Shown piece by piece: positions 39,433-46,939 of a stretch of DNA of 64,000 nucleotides. Every line of letters starts with the position of its first letter. The first letter of the stretch is position 1. Source of the stretch: a virus. The position numbers were made by a program, and so were the translations under genes. The notes beneath the pieces were generated by a model. It did not search any database. It was given only the letters and a program-made list of their open reading frames with translations, and had not been told where the DNA came from. The stretch covers positions 62,001 to 126,000 of IMG/VR virus record IMGVR_UViG_3300036845_000721. The stretch is one strand, 5' to 3'.

Positions 39433-39675
39433 ATGACAGCAGGCAAGGGCATGGACAGGGACCAGCTGGTCCGGGCGGTAGCCGAGCTGATCGCCGGGCT
39501 CGCCGTGCCGGTCTCGATGGAGATGCCGCTCGGCCGGGCCGGGGTCGCCTGGACCGCGCTGCACAGTGACCTGGCCGTCTTCGGCTGGGCGACCGCGGAG
39601 GAGTACGAGACCGCGATCCGCGGGAAGCTGGGCCTGCCCGCCCTCGCCCCGGCCCCGGCGCAGGAGCCGGCATGA
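39433..39675 (+). CDS. Hypothetical protein, 80 aa
   Basis: The ATG at 39433 has GACAGGAGACCGCCG upstream (SAS-like). Helical then acidic (DQLVRAVAELIAGLAVPV). No family is recognised. Confidence 0.6.
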   Translation: MTAGKGMDRDQLVRAVAELIAGLAVPVSMEMPLGRAGVAWTALHSDLAVFGWATAEEYETAIRGKLGLPALAPAPAQEPA

Positions 39676-39893
39676 CCGCCGACGCCGGCGACTGGGACGA
39701 GGCCTTCGCCGCGATCGAGGCGGGGCTGCAGCGGGACCGGGCGGTGTGCAAGAACGGCGGCCATCAGATCCACAAGGCCCCGGACGGCGGCTGGGTCGGC
39801 GACGACGGCGACCCGGCCTGCATGGTGACCGCCGACGGCAGCCCGCACGAGCCCGTCACCATGCCGCGGCAGGGAAGATCGGGGGCACGGTAA
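39672..39893 (+). CDS. Hypothetical protein, 73 aa
   Basis: Coupled by ATGA. Short helix then a beta-rich acidic part (HQIHKAPDGGWVGDDGDPAC). No family is recognised. Confidence 0.55.
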   Translation: MTADAGDWDEAFAAIEAGLQRDRAVCKNGGHQIHKAPDGGWVGDDGDPACMVTADGSPHEPVTMPRQGRSGAR

Positions 39894-40588
39894 TGGACAT
39901 GAAGTTCGAGGTGCACCCGTACCAGGCGGGCCGGTGGGCTGATCCGGAGACGCCGGCGGAGGCGCGCCGCAGCAGTGCCCTGTTCCGGCAGGCGGGCCGC
40001 CGCTACGGTGAGGGCGCCCGCGACGTCGGCTTCTGGAAATCCACCCTGGCGCTGCTGGAGGAGGAAACCGCCGCGCTCGCCCTGGACGGCCTGGTCGTCA
40101 TCGAGGCCGGGTTCGCCGAGTGGGACCTGCGGATGGACCGCACCGGCCCGCTGGCCCGCGTGACCGAGTCCCATCCGGGTGCCGTCGTGTCGTTCACCTC
40201 CGGGCTGTACGGCCCGCTGCGCTACGCCACCGACGCCTACGAGCAGCGGTGGACCGGGACCCCGCCCGGCTGGCAGGCCAACGTCCGCGCGGTCGCGCTC
40301 ACCCTGGGCGCGCTGCGCGCCATCGACCGGTGGGGCGTCGCCCGCAGCGGCCAGCAGTACGCCGGCTGGCTCGCGCTGCCCGAGGGCGGCCAGGGCTTCC
40401 CGTCCGCCGACGCCGCGCTGCGCTGGATGAAGGAAAACACCCCGCAGGGCTTCATCGGCGACACTGCCCGCGAGCTGTACCGGGCGCTGGCCAAGCGCTG
40501 GCACAAGGAAGGCAGCGAGCCGGATCAGGAGAACTGGGACCGGCTGCAGGCCGCCCGGCTGCTGCTCGAACAAGCGAAGGTGATCTGA
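39893..40588 (+). CDS. J-domain-like phage protein
   Basis: 231 aa. The C-terminus (DTARELYRALAKRWHKEGSEPDQENWDRLQAARLLLEQ) follows the J-domain helix II-loop-helix III layout, with HKE in place of the catalytic HPD. The N-terminal 150 residues form a mixed domain seen in actinophage proteins. The altered HPD suggests that it does not activate DnaK in the usual way. Confidence 0.45.
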   Translation: MDMKFEVHPYQAGRWADPETPAEARRSSALFRQAGRRYGEGARDVGFWKSTLALLEEETAALALDGLVVIEAGFAEWDLRMDRTGPLARVTESHPGAVVSFTSGLYGPLRYATDAYEQRWTGTPPGWQANVRAVALTLGALRAIDRWGVARSGQQYAGWLALPEGGQGFPSADAALRWMKENTPQGFIGDTARELYRALAKRWHKEGSEPDQENWDRLQAARLLLEQAKVI

Positions 40589-41142
40589 TGAGCCGTCCGC
40601 ACGACGTCGTAGCGCGGCAGCTGGAGCGCAGCGGCCAGACGCTGATGCTCGGCCTGGAGCCGCTGGACGACGGCGAGTTCTACAAGGTCAACGGCAACGG
40701 GTTCTCCGCCGCCTGGGTCACCGGGCACCTGGCCTGCGTCACCGACCTGTTCAGTTCCTGGTTCGACCACGACCGCGGGCTGCTGGGCAGCCCCGGCTTC
40801 CATGCCGTGTTCAACGAGACGGGCGACGGCACCACGGCGGGCACGGCCGGGCGGTGCGCGGAGGCGGAGGCCTGGTCGAAAGAGGTGCTGCTGGAGAGCT
40901 ACCGCCGGGCCGTGATCCGGGCGCTGCGGGTACTGCGCCGCTTTGGCGAGTCGCAGTGGGACGCCCCCGGCCCGCCCGGCACGCCTGCCCTGCTGACCGG
41001 CGGCGGGGTCTGGGAGCACCTGGCCGTGCACACCTACTGGCACCTCGGCGAGCTGGCCGGCAGCATGCCCCGGTTCCGCGGCACCTATACCCTCGGCATC
41101 CTCCCGCACCATTTCTATCTCCCGCCCGGGGAGGCCGGATGA
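40588..41142 (+). CDS. DinB-like metal-binding helical protein
   Basis: 184 aa. The first helix pair (LERSGQTLMLGLEPL...), WVTGHLACVTD with a central His, and EHLAVHTYWHLGELAGSMP with two His are typical of the DinB/YfiT four-helix fold, which binds a divalent metal through three His. Known members are bacillithiol- or mycothiol-linked transferases. Substrate cannot be predicted. Confidence 0.55.
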   Translation: MSRPHDVVARQLERSGQTLMLGLEPLDDGEFYKVNGNGFSAAWVTGHLACVTDLFSSWFDHDRGLLGSPGFHAVFNETGDGTTAGTAGRCAEAEAWSKEVLLESYRRAVIRALRVLRRFGESQWDAPGPPGTPALLTGGGVWEHLAVHTYWHLGELAGSMPRFRGTYTLGILPHHFYLPPGEAG

Positions 41143-41420
41143 GCGCCCGCAGGATCGCCGTGACCGCCGCAGTTACCGTCGCGGTGACCGCCGCCGCCGC
41201 CGAGATCGTCACCCGGATCGTGCTGCGGCCATGGCCGGTCCCGGCGGAGATCGCGGCCGGCGTCGCCAGCCTGGAGGCCGACGGCTTCAAGTCCGCCGGA
41301 TTCTGCCCGCGCCGCTGCCCGCACCGCGACCGGGTGCACGTGCACATGCTCACCCCCGGCGGGAAGCCGATCACCGTCGGCCCGCAGTACCGGGACCCGG
41401 CACACGTGAGAATGCTCTGA
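41139..41420 (+). CDS. Hypothetical protein with N-terminal membrane segment, 93 aa
   Basis: Ala/Val-rich hydrophobic segment (6-28), then FCPRRCPHRDRVHVHM, a Cys/His cluster that may bind metal. Coupled to both neighbours. No family is recognised. Confidence 0.55.
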   Translation: MSARRIAVTAAVTVAVTAAAAEIVTRIVLRPWPVPAEIAAGVASLEADGFKSAGFCPRRCPHRDRVHVHMLTPGGKPITVGPQYRDPAHVRML

Positions 41421-41956
41421 TGAGCGCCGAGCCAGTGCCGGTCCCGACGCCCTGGGACGCGCCGTGGATCACCAGCTTCTCCGGCCGGTACGCGTGCCTG
41501 TCGAATTTCCACCCGTGCCCGGTGGTCTACGAGGGCGGCGTCTACCCCGGCGGCGAGTGGGCGTTCCAGGCCGCCAAGACCTGCAGCCAGGCGATGCGGC
41601 AGCGGATCGCGATGATGAAAACCGGCGGCGAGGCCAAGGCGTACGGCCGGGCGCTGCCGCTGCGCCCCGACTGGGAAACCGTCAAGTACGCCGTCATGCT
41701 GGACGTGTGCCGGGACAAGTTCGCCCGCAACCCGGGGCTGGGCTCCATCCTGGCCGCCACCGGGGACGCGGTGCTGGTGGAGGGCAACCGGTGGGGTGAC
41801 GACATCTGGGGCGCGGTGCCCGTCGCGACCCGCCCGGCGGCGGTCGGGCTGCCGCTGTGGCAGCCGGAACCGGCCGATCCGCGCACCTGGCTCGCCGGGC
41901 ACAACTGGCTCGGGCAGACCCTGATGACGGTCCGCCGCGGGCTGCAGGGACGGTGA
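41420..41956 (+). CDS. NADAR-family protein (YbiA-like)
   Basis: 178 aa. ITSFSGRYACLSNFHPCPVV (17-36), GEWAFQAAK (45-53), YAVMLDVCRDKFARNP and a later EGNRWGDDIWG are the signature blocks of the NADAR fold (DUF1768). Members remove ADP-ribose from guanine in DNA or act on riboflavin intermediates, and some phages carry them, possibly against ADP-ribosylating defences. The role here is inference. Confidence 0.8.
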   Translation: MSAEPVPVPTPWDAPWITSFSGRYACLSNFHPCPVVYEGGVYPGGEWAFQAAKTCSQAMRQRIAMMKTGGEAKAYGRALPLRPDWETVKYAVMLDVCRDKFARNPGLGSILAATGDAVLVEGNRWGDDIWGAVPVATRPAAVGLPLWQPEPADPRTWLAGHNWLGQTLMTVRRGLQGR

Positions 41957-41959
41957 CCG

Positions 41960-42127
41960 GTGCGCCGCTACCTGATCCGGGGCTGCGGCACGGCCCACGA
42001 CGGGATCTGCTGGGCGGAGCGCTTCGCTCGCTGGTCGGCGCCGGGCGCGTGGCTGCCGCCCGAGTACCGGAGGGGCGGCTGGTACCGGCTGACCCCGGAA
42101 GGCCGGGTGCCGTTGCCATGTCATTGA
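41960..42127 (+). CDS. Small hypothetical protein, 55 aa
   Basis: GTG start 3 nt after the NADAR gene. Arg/Trp-rich (WAERFARWSAPGAWLPPEYR) with two Cys. It overlaps the next gene by 10 nt. No family is recognised. Confidence 0.45.
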   Translation: MRRYLIRGCGTAHDGICWAERFARWSAPGAWLPPEYRRGGWYRLTPEGRVPLPCH

Positions 42128-42330
42128 TGCCAGACAGCGGGGTACCGCCGGGCACGCAGGAGATCCGCGCCACCCACCCGGACTCGTTCCGCAGCGGGCA
42201 GTGGGCGACCCTGACCGGCATCGTGGAGGACCCGGAGACCGGCCGGGTGTGCTATGCGGTCCTGTTCCCCGACGGCACAGCAGACTTCTGGCTGGTGCGG
42301 GACAGGGAGCACGGGTATGAGTTCCGGTAA
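42118..42330 (+). CDS. Hypothetical protein, 70 aa
   Basis: Beta-rich small protein (QWATLTGIVEDPETGRVCYA, LFPDGTADFWLV) of SH3/KOW-like outline. Overlaps the previous gene. No family is recognised. Confidence 0.55.
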   Translation: MSLMPDSGVPPGTQEIRATHPDSFRSGQWATLTGIVEDPETGRVCYAVLFPDGTADFWLVRDREHGYEFR

Positions 42331-42477
42331 CGCCGGCCGGCGGCGGGATATAAAAGGCCGGCAGCCAGGCCCGGTGCCACTCCCCCGTTTCCCGGCATGC
42401 GGGCCGGCTGAGGCGGCAGGCCCGCGTGCAACCCCCCGGAGCGCCGGGCCTGCCGCTCCCGTAACCGAGGAGAGCAC

Positions 42478-43071
42478 GTGGTAAAGATCATCCTGACGGC
42501 CGGCATCGGGGTGCTCGTGGCCCGGGCCGCGTTCGGTCACGGCGGGCTGCGCGCGAACCTGGCCATCATCGCTCAGTACCGGCTGCAGCACCTGCTGGCC
42601 GGCCTGCTGGCTATCGCGGCCGTGGCCGGCACGGCGATCGGGCTGCACTTCGCGGCGCCGTCGGTCTTCGACAAGAACCCGGTCCTGTGGGTCATCGCGG
42701 AGATCTTCCATGCCGGCAGCGGCAACGGCCAGGGCAACCTGCTGTTCACCGGGGTGACGGCCTGGAAGTGGTACGCCGTCATCTTCCTGCCGGTGCTCGC
42801 CCTGGCCCTGCCGCGGCTCGCGCGGGCCGAGGAGGTGAAGTACCGGGCCGGGACCCGGGACTGGCGGCACGGCTGCCTGCGGAGCCTGCGCTTCGGCCTC
42901 GTGCACATGACCATGCTCATCCCGTTCGGCGCCTCGCTGGCGCTGACCTGGGGCGGCCTGCTGTTCACCTGGGCGTACTTCCGGGGCGGCACGGAGGCCA
43001 GCACGCTCTACCACGCCGTGTTCAATACCGTGCTCATCGCGGTACTGCTCGCCGCGGTGCTCACCGCCTGA
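42478..43071 (+). CDS. CPBP-family intramembrane metalloprotease
   Basis: 197 aa with about five hydrophobic segments. The three CPBP (Abi/CAAX protease) motifs are present in order: EExxxR at 118-123 (EEVKYR), FxxxH at 139-143 (FGLVH) and HxxxN at 179-183 (HAVFN). The family cleaves within the membrane, and bacterial members process peptides or give bacteriocin immunity and abortive-infection-like effects. GAGGAGAGCAC precedes the GTG start. A 147-nt leader with hairpins lies upstream. A phage copy may alter the host envelope or defence signalling. Confidence 0.7.
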   Translation: MVKIILTAGIGVLVARAAFGHGGLRANLAIIAQYRLQHLLAGLLAIAAVAGTAIGLHFAAPSVFDKNPVLWVIAEIFHAGSGNGQGNLLFTGVTAWKWYAVIFLPVLALALPRLARAEEVKYRAGTRDWRHGCLRSLRFGLVHMTMLIPFGASLALTWGGLLFTWAYFRGGTEASTLYHAVFNTVLIAVLLAAVLTA

Positions 43072-43122
43072 GCAGGCACCCTGCCGTTTCCCCGTGACAC
43101 GGAGTTACGCTTAGGGGCAGCT

Positions 43123-43147
43123 AGCCCGCGGCCGTCACGGAGCCGGG
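43123..43147 (+). promoter_or_regulatory. Shared head-operon leader motif, copy 1
   Basis: AGCCCGCGGCCGTCACGGAG then CCGGG. Nearly the same sequence occurs before the portal (47498) and before 52278. It may be a late control element. Confidence 0.5.
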
Positions 43148-43176
43148 ACCCCGATCCCCCGGGAGGTCCCGGCTCC
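43139..43176 (+). promoter_or_regulatory. Leader hairpin covering the terminase ribosome-binding site
   Basis: GGAGCCGGGACC (43139-43150) pairs perfectly with GGTCCCGGCTCC (43165-43176). The likely Shine-Dalgarno GGGAGG (43161-43166) lies in the loop and stem edge, 4 nt before the hairpin ends and 14 nt before the ATG, so folding could limit terminase translation. Confidence 0.5.
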
Positions 43177-43180
43177 GGTC

Positions 43181-44869
43181 ATGACAGTGCTCGCCGTCGT
43201 TCCCGATGTCTGGCTGCCAGACGGCACCGTGCTGCGCGGCAGCGAAGCGCTCGGTACCCAGCACCCGCGATTCTGGACGGCGCCCGCCCGGCACCGGAAC
43301 CCCGACCCCGGCTGCGCGGCCTGCGCGAACCCCGGCTACGCCAGCGGCTGCGGCGATTACCAGGCCGCCGACATGCTGGAGTGGGCGGCCGGGTTCGGCT
43401 ACGACCTGGACCCGTGGCAGCGGTGGTGGCTGGGCGAGCTGTGCGGCACCAAGCCGGACGGCCACTGGGCCAGCTTCGAGAACTACCTCGTCATGAGCAG
43501 GCAGAACGGGAAAAACACCTGCCTGGAGGTGCGCGAGCTGGCCGGGCTGTTCCTGTTCGGCGAGTCGATGCTGATCCACACGGCGCACGAGTTCAAGGCC
43601 GCCGCCGAGCATTTCCGCCGGGTCCGCGACGCGGTCACCGGCTACGACGAGCTGCGCCGCCGCCTGAAGTCGGTCACCACCAGCCACGGCGACGAGGCGA
43701 TCGAGCTGCGCCCCGCCCCGACGCTCATCTTCGGGTCCGGCGGGAAGCGCATCCGCCGCAACGTCGCCGCCCGGCTGCGGTTCCTGGCCCGGTCCCGCGG
43801 ATCCGGGCGCGCGTTCACCGCCGACCTGGTGGTCTACGACGAGGCGATGATCCTGTCTGATGAGGTGGTGGGGGCCTCGCTGCCGACCCTGTCGGCGGTG
43901 CCCAACCCGCAGGTCGTCTACACCGCGTCGGCCGGCTACAAGGACAGCGTGCAGCTCGCGTCCGTGCGCCGCCGGGTGCTGCGCCGGGACCCGAAGCTGA
44001 TGGGCGCCGAGTGGTCCGTTAACCCGCACCTGGACACCTGCCCGCGCGACGAGCTGCGCGGCCGGTCCGCCAACCGGTACATCGTGTGCCCGCTGCACGA
44101 CGACCGGGACGACCCGCGGTCCTGGGCGAAGGCCAACCCGGCGCTCGGCACCCGGATCAGCGCCGAGCACGTCGCGCACGAGCTGGCCGCCATGTCCGGC
44201 CCGACATTCGACCGGGAACGCCTCGGCGTCGGCGACTGGCCCGGCGGCGACGAGTCCTGGGCGGTGCTGTCGGAGGAAGCCTGGGCCGCCTGCGCGATGA
44301 CTGACCCCGGCGGCGCGGTGCGCCCGGTCGCGTTCGCGGTCGACGTCGACCCGGACATGATCAGCGCCTGCATTTCCGCCGCCTGGTACCGGCCGGCTGC
44401 GGGCGGCGGGAAGGCGCGGCCGGTGCTGGAGATTCCCCGCGGCTGCCACCGGGAGGGCACCGCCTGGGTCATCCCGCGGCTGCTGGAGCTGCGCCGGTCC
44501 TGGCGCCCGTCCGCCGTCGTCATCCCCAAGAACGGGCCGGCTGCCGGGCTCGCCGACGGCGCGGAGAACGCCGGGCTGGACATCACCCGGGCCAGCTCGG
44601 CCGACGAGGCCGCCGCGTTCGCGCTGATGGTCACCGAGGTCCGGCGCGCCCCGGAAGACGGGCGGCTCATCCACCTCGGCCGCGAGCTGGCGCCCGGGCT
44701 GTGGAGCTCGGTCGCCTCCGCGGAAACCCGCGACGTCGGCGACGGCGGCCGGGCCTGGTCCCGCCGCGACAGCGCGTCCGACATCACCCCGGTCAGCTCC
44801 GCCACCCTCGCGCTGTGGGCGCTGAACGCCCGCCGCCGCAGCTACGATCCGCTGAAATCTGTACGGTAA
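43181..44869 (+). CDS. terL: Large terminase subunit
   Basis: 562 aa. Residue 60 onward matches phage TerL: DPWQRWW (78-84), Walker A-like MSRQNGKNT (105-113), Walker B VVYDEA (217-222) and an ATPase coupling segment VYTASAG. The C-terminal nuclease starts with AFAVDVDPD, and later acidic residues of the RNase H-type site follow. It drives DNA packaging into procapsids and cuts concatemers. The N-terminus has an odd WLPDGTVLRG block shared with the gene at 38669. The family is the HK97/actinophage type. Confidence 0.9.
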   Translation: MTVLAVVPDVWLPDGTVLRGSEALGTQHPRFWTAPARHRNPDPGCAACANPGYASGCGDYQAADMLEWAAGFGYDLDPWQRWWLGELCGTKPDGHWASFENYLVMSRQNGKNTCLEVRELAGLFLFGESMLIHTAHEFKAAAEHFRRVRDAVTGYDELRRRLKSVTTSHGDEAIELRPAPTLIFGSGGKRIRRNVAARLRFLARSRGSGRAFTADLVVYDEAMILSDEVVGASLPTLSAVPNPQVVYTASAGYKDSVQLASVRRRVLRRDPKLMGAEWSVNPHLDTCPRDELRGRSANRYIVCPLHDDRDDPRSWAKANPALGTRISAEHVAHELAAMSGPTFDRERLGVGDWPGGDESWAVLSEEAWAACAMTDPGGAVRPVAFAVDVDPDMISACISAAWYRPAAGGGKARPVLEIPRGCHREGTAWVIPRLLELRRSWRPSAVVIPKNGPAAGLADGAENAGLDITRASSADEAAAFALMVTEVRRAPEDGRLIHLGRELAPGLWSSVASAETRDVGDGGRAWSRRDSASDITPVSSATLALWALNARRRSYDPLKSVR

Positions 44870-44888
44870 CCGACGAAAGGGCAATGTC

Positions 44889-45173
44889 ATGAACGACATC
44901 ATGAACAGGGGCACCGGGGACGAAGCCGGGACCGGGACGACTGAGCCGGCCGCTGCTGAGGAGCGGGAGCCGGCGGGCAAGCCGCAGAGCCAGATCGATG
45001 CCGAGGCCCCGCTGGAGGGGGAGGCCGCCGACGCCGCCGCCGCCGAGTACGCGTCCCGGGTGCCCGGGGAAGAAGGGCTGTCGGTGGAGCCCGCGGGGGA
45101 GCCCGGAGAAGACGGCCTCACGGAGCGCGAGCGCGCTGAGCGCGAGCCCGCTGAGCGCGAGCCCGCTGAGTGA
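44889..45173 (+). CDS. Hypothetical acidic protein, 94 aa
   Basis: AAAGGGCAATGTC precedes the ATG. Almost entirely Glu/Ala/Pro, with an imperfect repeat at the end (REPAEREPAE) encoded by short DNA repeats. Disordered; it may be a scaffold-like or DNA-mimic protein, but nothing specific is recognised. Confidence 0.55.
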   Translation: MNDIMNRGTGDEAGTGTTEPAAAEEREPAGKPQSQIDAEAPLEGEAADAAAAEYASRVPGEEGLSVEPAGEPGEDGLTERERAEREPAEREPAE

Positions 45174-45195
45174 CGCCGGCCGGACGGGAAAGGCC

Positions 45196-45816
45196 ATGGC
45201 ACAGGCAGCAACTCCGGCGGCGCACCGCCATGAGGCCGTCCGGAGCCTGATGGCCACGCTGCAGCCGAATCCCCGGCTGGACGGCGTGGCCCTGGACATT
45301 GCCGTGCGTGCCTGGGAGTTCGCCGTCGCGATGTGCGGCCTGCTCAACGACGGTCCCGAGCTGGCAGCCGGGCTCCGCAAGCTGCGCGAGGCCAAGGACT
45401 GCCTGGTGATCCAGGGCCTGACTGACTCCGGCGCGATTCCCCCGCTGCCCGGTGAGTTATATGCGCCCGCGCCCGGTGCCTTGCGTGCACGCAAGTCTTA
45501 TGTCGCGGCGCGGGCCGCACCCCTCGCGGAAAGAGGTAACGATATGACAACGGCCATGGAGGACCGGCTGCACGTCGCCGAGCTCACCGGGCAGGCCCGT
45601 CGCGCGCCGGCCCCGGCCCGGGTGGCGGTCACGCTGATCGCCGGGTTCTTCTACGTGATCGGCTGGATCATCGGCGGCACCTGGCGCGGGCTCGCGTTCT
45701 GCGCCGTCGCCGCCCGGTACGGCTACTGGCAGGGCCTCGGCCTGGACGACGGGCAGATCGCCGCCCGGCTCGCCGCCAGGAACCCGCCCGCGCCCGCGCC
45801 CGAGCCGGCCCGGTAG
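45196..45816 (+). CDS. Fused protein: Acb2-like N-terminal part and membrane C-terminal part
   Basis: 206 aa. Residues 28-80 (ALDIAVRAWEFAVAMCGLLN, PELAAGLRKLREAKDC) resemble Acb2/DUF7681 phage proteins, whose hallmark is SxExxLALxKLEEA. Acb2 sequesters cyclic nucleotides of CBASS. After a linker, an ATG at 45544 with AAGAGGTAACG upstream opens a possible separate 90-aa protein with a hydrophobic segment (VTLIAGFFYVIGWIIGG). The DNA between holds a 16-bp palindrome and A/T-rich bases, so two genes in one frame are plausible. Confidence 0.5.
   Translation: MAQAATPAAHRHEAVRSLMATLQPNPRLDGVALDIAVRAWEFAVAMCGLLNDGPELAAGLRKLREAKDCLVIQGLTDSGAIPPLPGELYAPAPGALRARKSYVAARAAPLAERGNDMTTAMEDRLHVAELTGQARRAPAPARVAVTLIAGFFYVIGWIIGGTWRGLAFCAVAARYGYWQGLGLDDGQIAARLAARNPPAPAPEPAR
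45480..45495. repeat. 16-bp perfect palindrome
   Basis: CTTGCGTGCACGCAAG, within the linker of the fused gene, followed by TCTTATG. It could be an operator for an internal promoter of the second half. Confidence 0.45.
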
Positions 45817-45818
45817 CC

Positions 45819-46025
45819 ATGCCGTACGAAATCCGCCCGGTGACCAAGGCCGGCGTCAAGGTCGGCGAGAAGGTCTACAACACCGAGACCGGGCACGCGG
45901 CCAGCACCCGGCCGCTCGATCACGTCACCGCGGTCAAGCAGTTCCGGTTGCTGGAAGGGCTGGAGAACGGCTGGACGCCGACCGGCAAGCCGAGCGACCT
46001 GGACAGGAAAGACACGCCCGGGTGA
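45819..46025 (+). CDS. Hypothetical protein, 68 aa
   Basis: Starts 2 nt after the previous stop. Small beta domain (YEIRPVTKAGVKVGEKVYNT), then a helix. No family is recognised. Confidence 0.6.
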   Translation: MPYEIRPVTKAGVKVGEKVYNTETGHAASTRPLDHVTAVKQFRLLEGLENGWTPTGKPSDLDRKDTPG

Positions 46026-46067
46026 GGGATACCTGGACGAGGGGCGCTAGCACGCGATAATGGCCTG

Positions 46068-46253
46068 GTGAAGCTGATCGTGGAGCTGGACGACGCCACC
46101 GACGCGGACCGGCTGACGAGGATCCTGGCGGCGCTGGCGGCGCACCGGCCGTACGTCCGGGCCGGCCTGATTGTCGTCTCCGGCACCGACAGCGACGGCG
46201 ACTGCGCCGCTGCCGGCACTGGCGGCGGCGGTCTCGGAACGGAGTGGTGGTAA
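46068..46253 (+). CDS. Hypothetical protein, 61 aa
   Basis: GTG start. Ferredoxin-like (KLIVELDDATDADRLTRIL...YVRAGLIVVSG) with a Gly tail. No family is recognised. Overlaps the next start by one base. Confidence 0.55.
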   Translation: MKLIVELDDATDADRLTRILAALAAHRPYVRAGLIVVSGTDSDGDCAAAGTGGGGLGTEWW

Positions 46254-46417
46254 TGCAGAGACTTGTCCTGGTGACGCACCCGTTCGATGACGGGGAGATG
46301 GTGCAGGCCGCGGTGGCCGCCATCCAGGCGGCGGGCAGCGTCAGCTACACCGACGCGTCCGGGGCCACGGTCAGCGTGACCGTCGGCGACGTCACGGTGG
46401 AGTCCGTCCCTGAATGA
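46253..46417 (+). CDS. Small hypothetical protein, 54 aa
   Basis: The ATG shares a base with the previous TAA (TAATG). Beta-rich (SVSYTDASGATVSVTVGDVT). Supported by tight spacing and a clear stop; no other evidence. Confidence 0.5.
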   Translation: MQRLVLVTHPFDDGEMVQAAVAAIQAAGSVSYTDASGATVSVTVGDVTVESVPE

Positions 46418-46418
46418 G

Positions 46419-46724
46419 GTGACGGCGGCCCTGCTCGATGAGGGGGTGACGGCGGACGTCGCCGCCTCGGTGGCCGGCCGCCTGCCCGAGTACAAGCCGG
46501 ACACCCTGCAGGCGCAGGTCATCCAGGCGGCCAGCGCGATGACGGAAATCGGCATCCCGTTCGCGATGCAGGTCCGGGTGTTCATGCGGGCGTTCGGCGT
46601 CGGCATCGGCGGCGGCGGCGGTGCCGGGTCGGGCGGGCCGGCGCCGGATCCGTGCCCGTGGTGCCGCGGCACCGGGTCGCACGGCGGCTTCTGTCCCGGT
46701 CCCGCGCTCGGCTACCTGCCGTGA
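46419..46724 (+). CDS. Hypothetical protein with C-terminal CxxC, 101 aa
   Basis: GTG start one base after the previous stop. Helical (LDEGVTADVAASVAGRLPEY), then Gly-rich and CPWCRGTGSHGGFC, a probable zinc knuckle. Confidence 0.55.
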   Translation: MTAALLDEGVTADVAASVAGRLPEYKPDTLQAQVIQAASAMTEIGIPFAMQVRVFMRAFGVGIGGGGGAGSGGPAPDPCPWCRGTGSHGGFCPGPALGYLP

Positions 46725-46927
46725 GCCGCCGGGTCGTCATCCCGCGGGCCGCGCTGGTGCCCGAGATCGAGTTCGCCATCGCCTACACCCGGGCCTGCAA
46801 CCCGGACCGTGACTTGACCGGGGAGGAAGACCGCGGGCTGCTGGCCGCCGCGATCGTGGACCTGCTGTACGAGCGCGCCGCGGCCGGGCTGTCCGGCATG
46901 CGGATCACCGAGAAGGACCCGGCGTGA
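46721..46927 (+). CDS. Hypothetical protein, 68 aa
   Basis: GTG overlapping the upstream stop. All helical (EIEFAIAYTRACNPD, AAAIVDLLYERAAAG). No family is recognised. Confidence 0.55.
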   Translation: MSRRVVIPRAALVPEIEFAIAYTRACNPDRDLTGEEDRGLLAAAIVDLLYERAAAGLSGMRITEKDPA

Positions 46928-46939
46928 GGGAGGCCCCCC

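Noticed and set aside
42254-42484. 76-aa plus-strand frame between 42330 and the CPBP gene
   Set aside because: Mostly overlaps another gene; the remaining part is a GC-rich leader with hairpins and no ribosome-binding site.
43121-45211. 696-aa reading frame on the minus strand
   Set aside because: Mirror of the large terminase; composition is Arg/Gly/Pro-rich without any domain.
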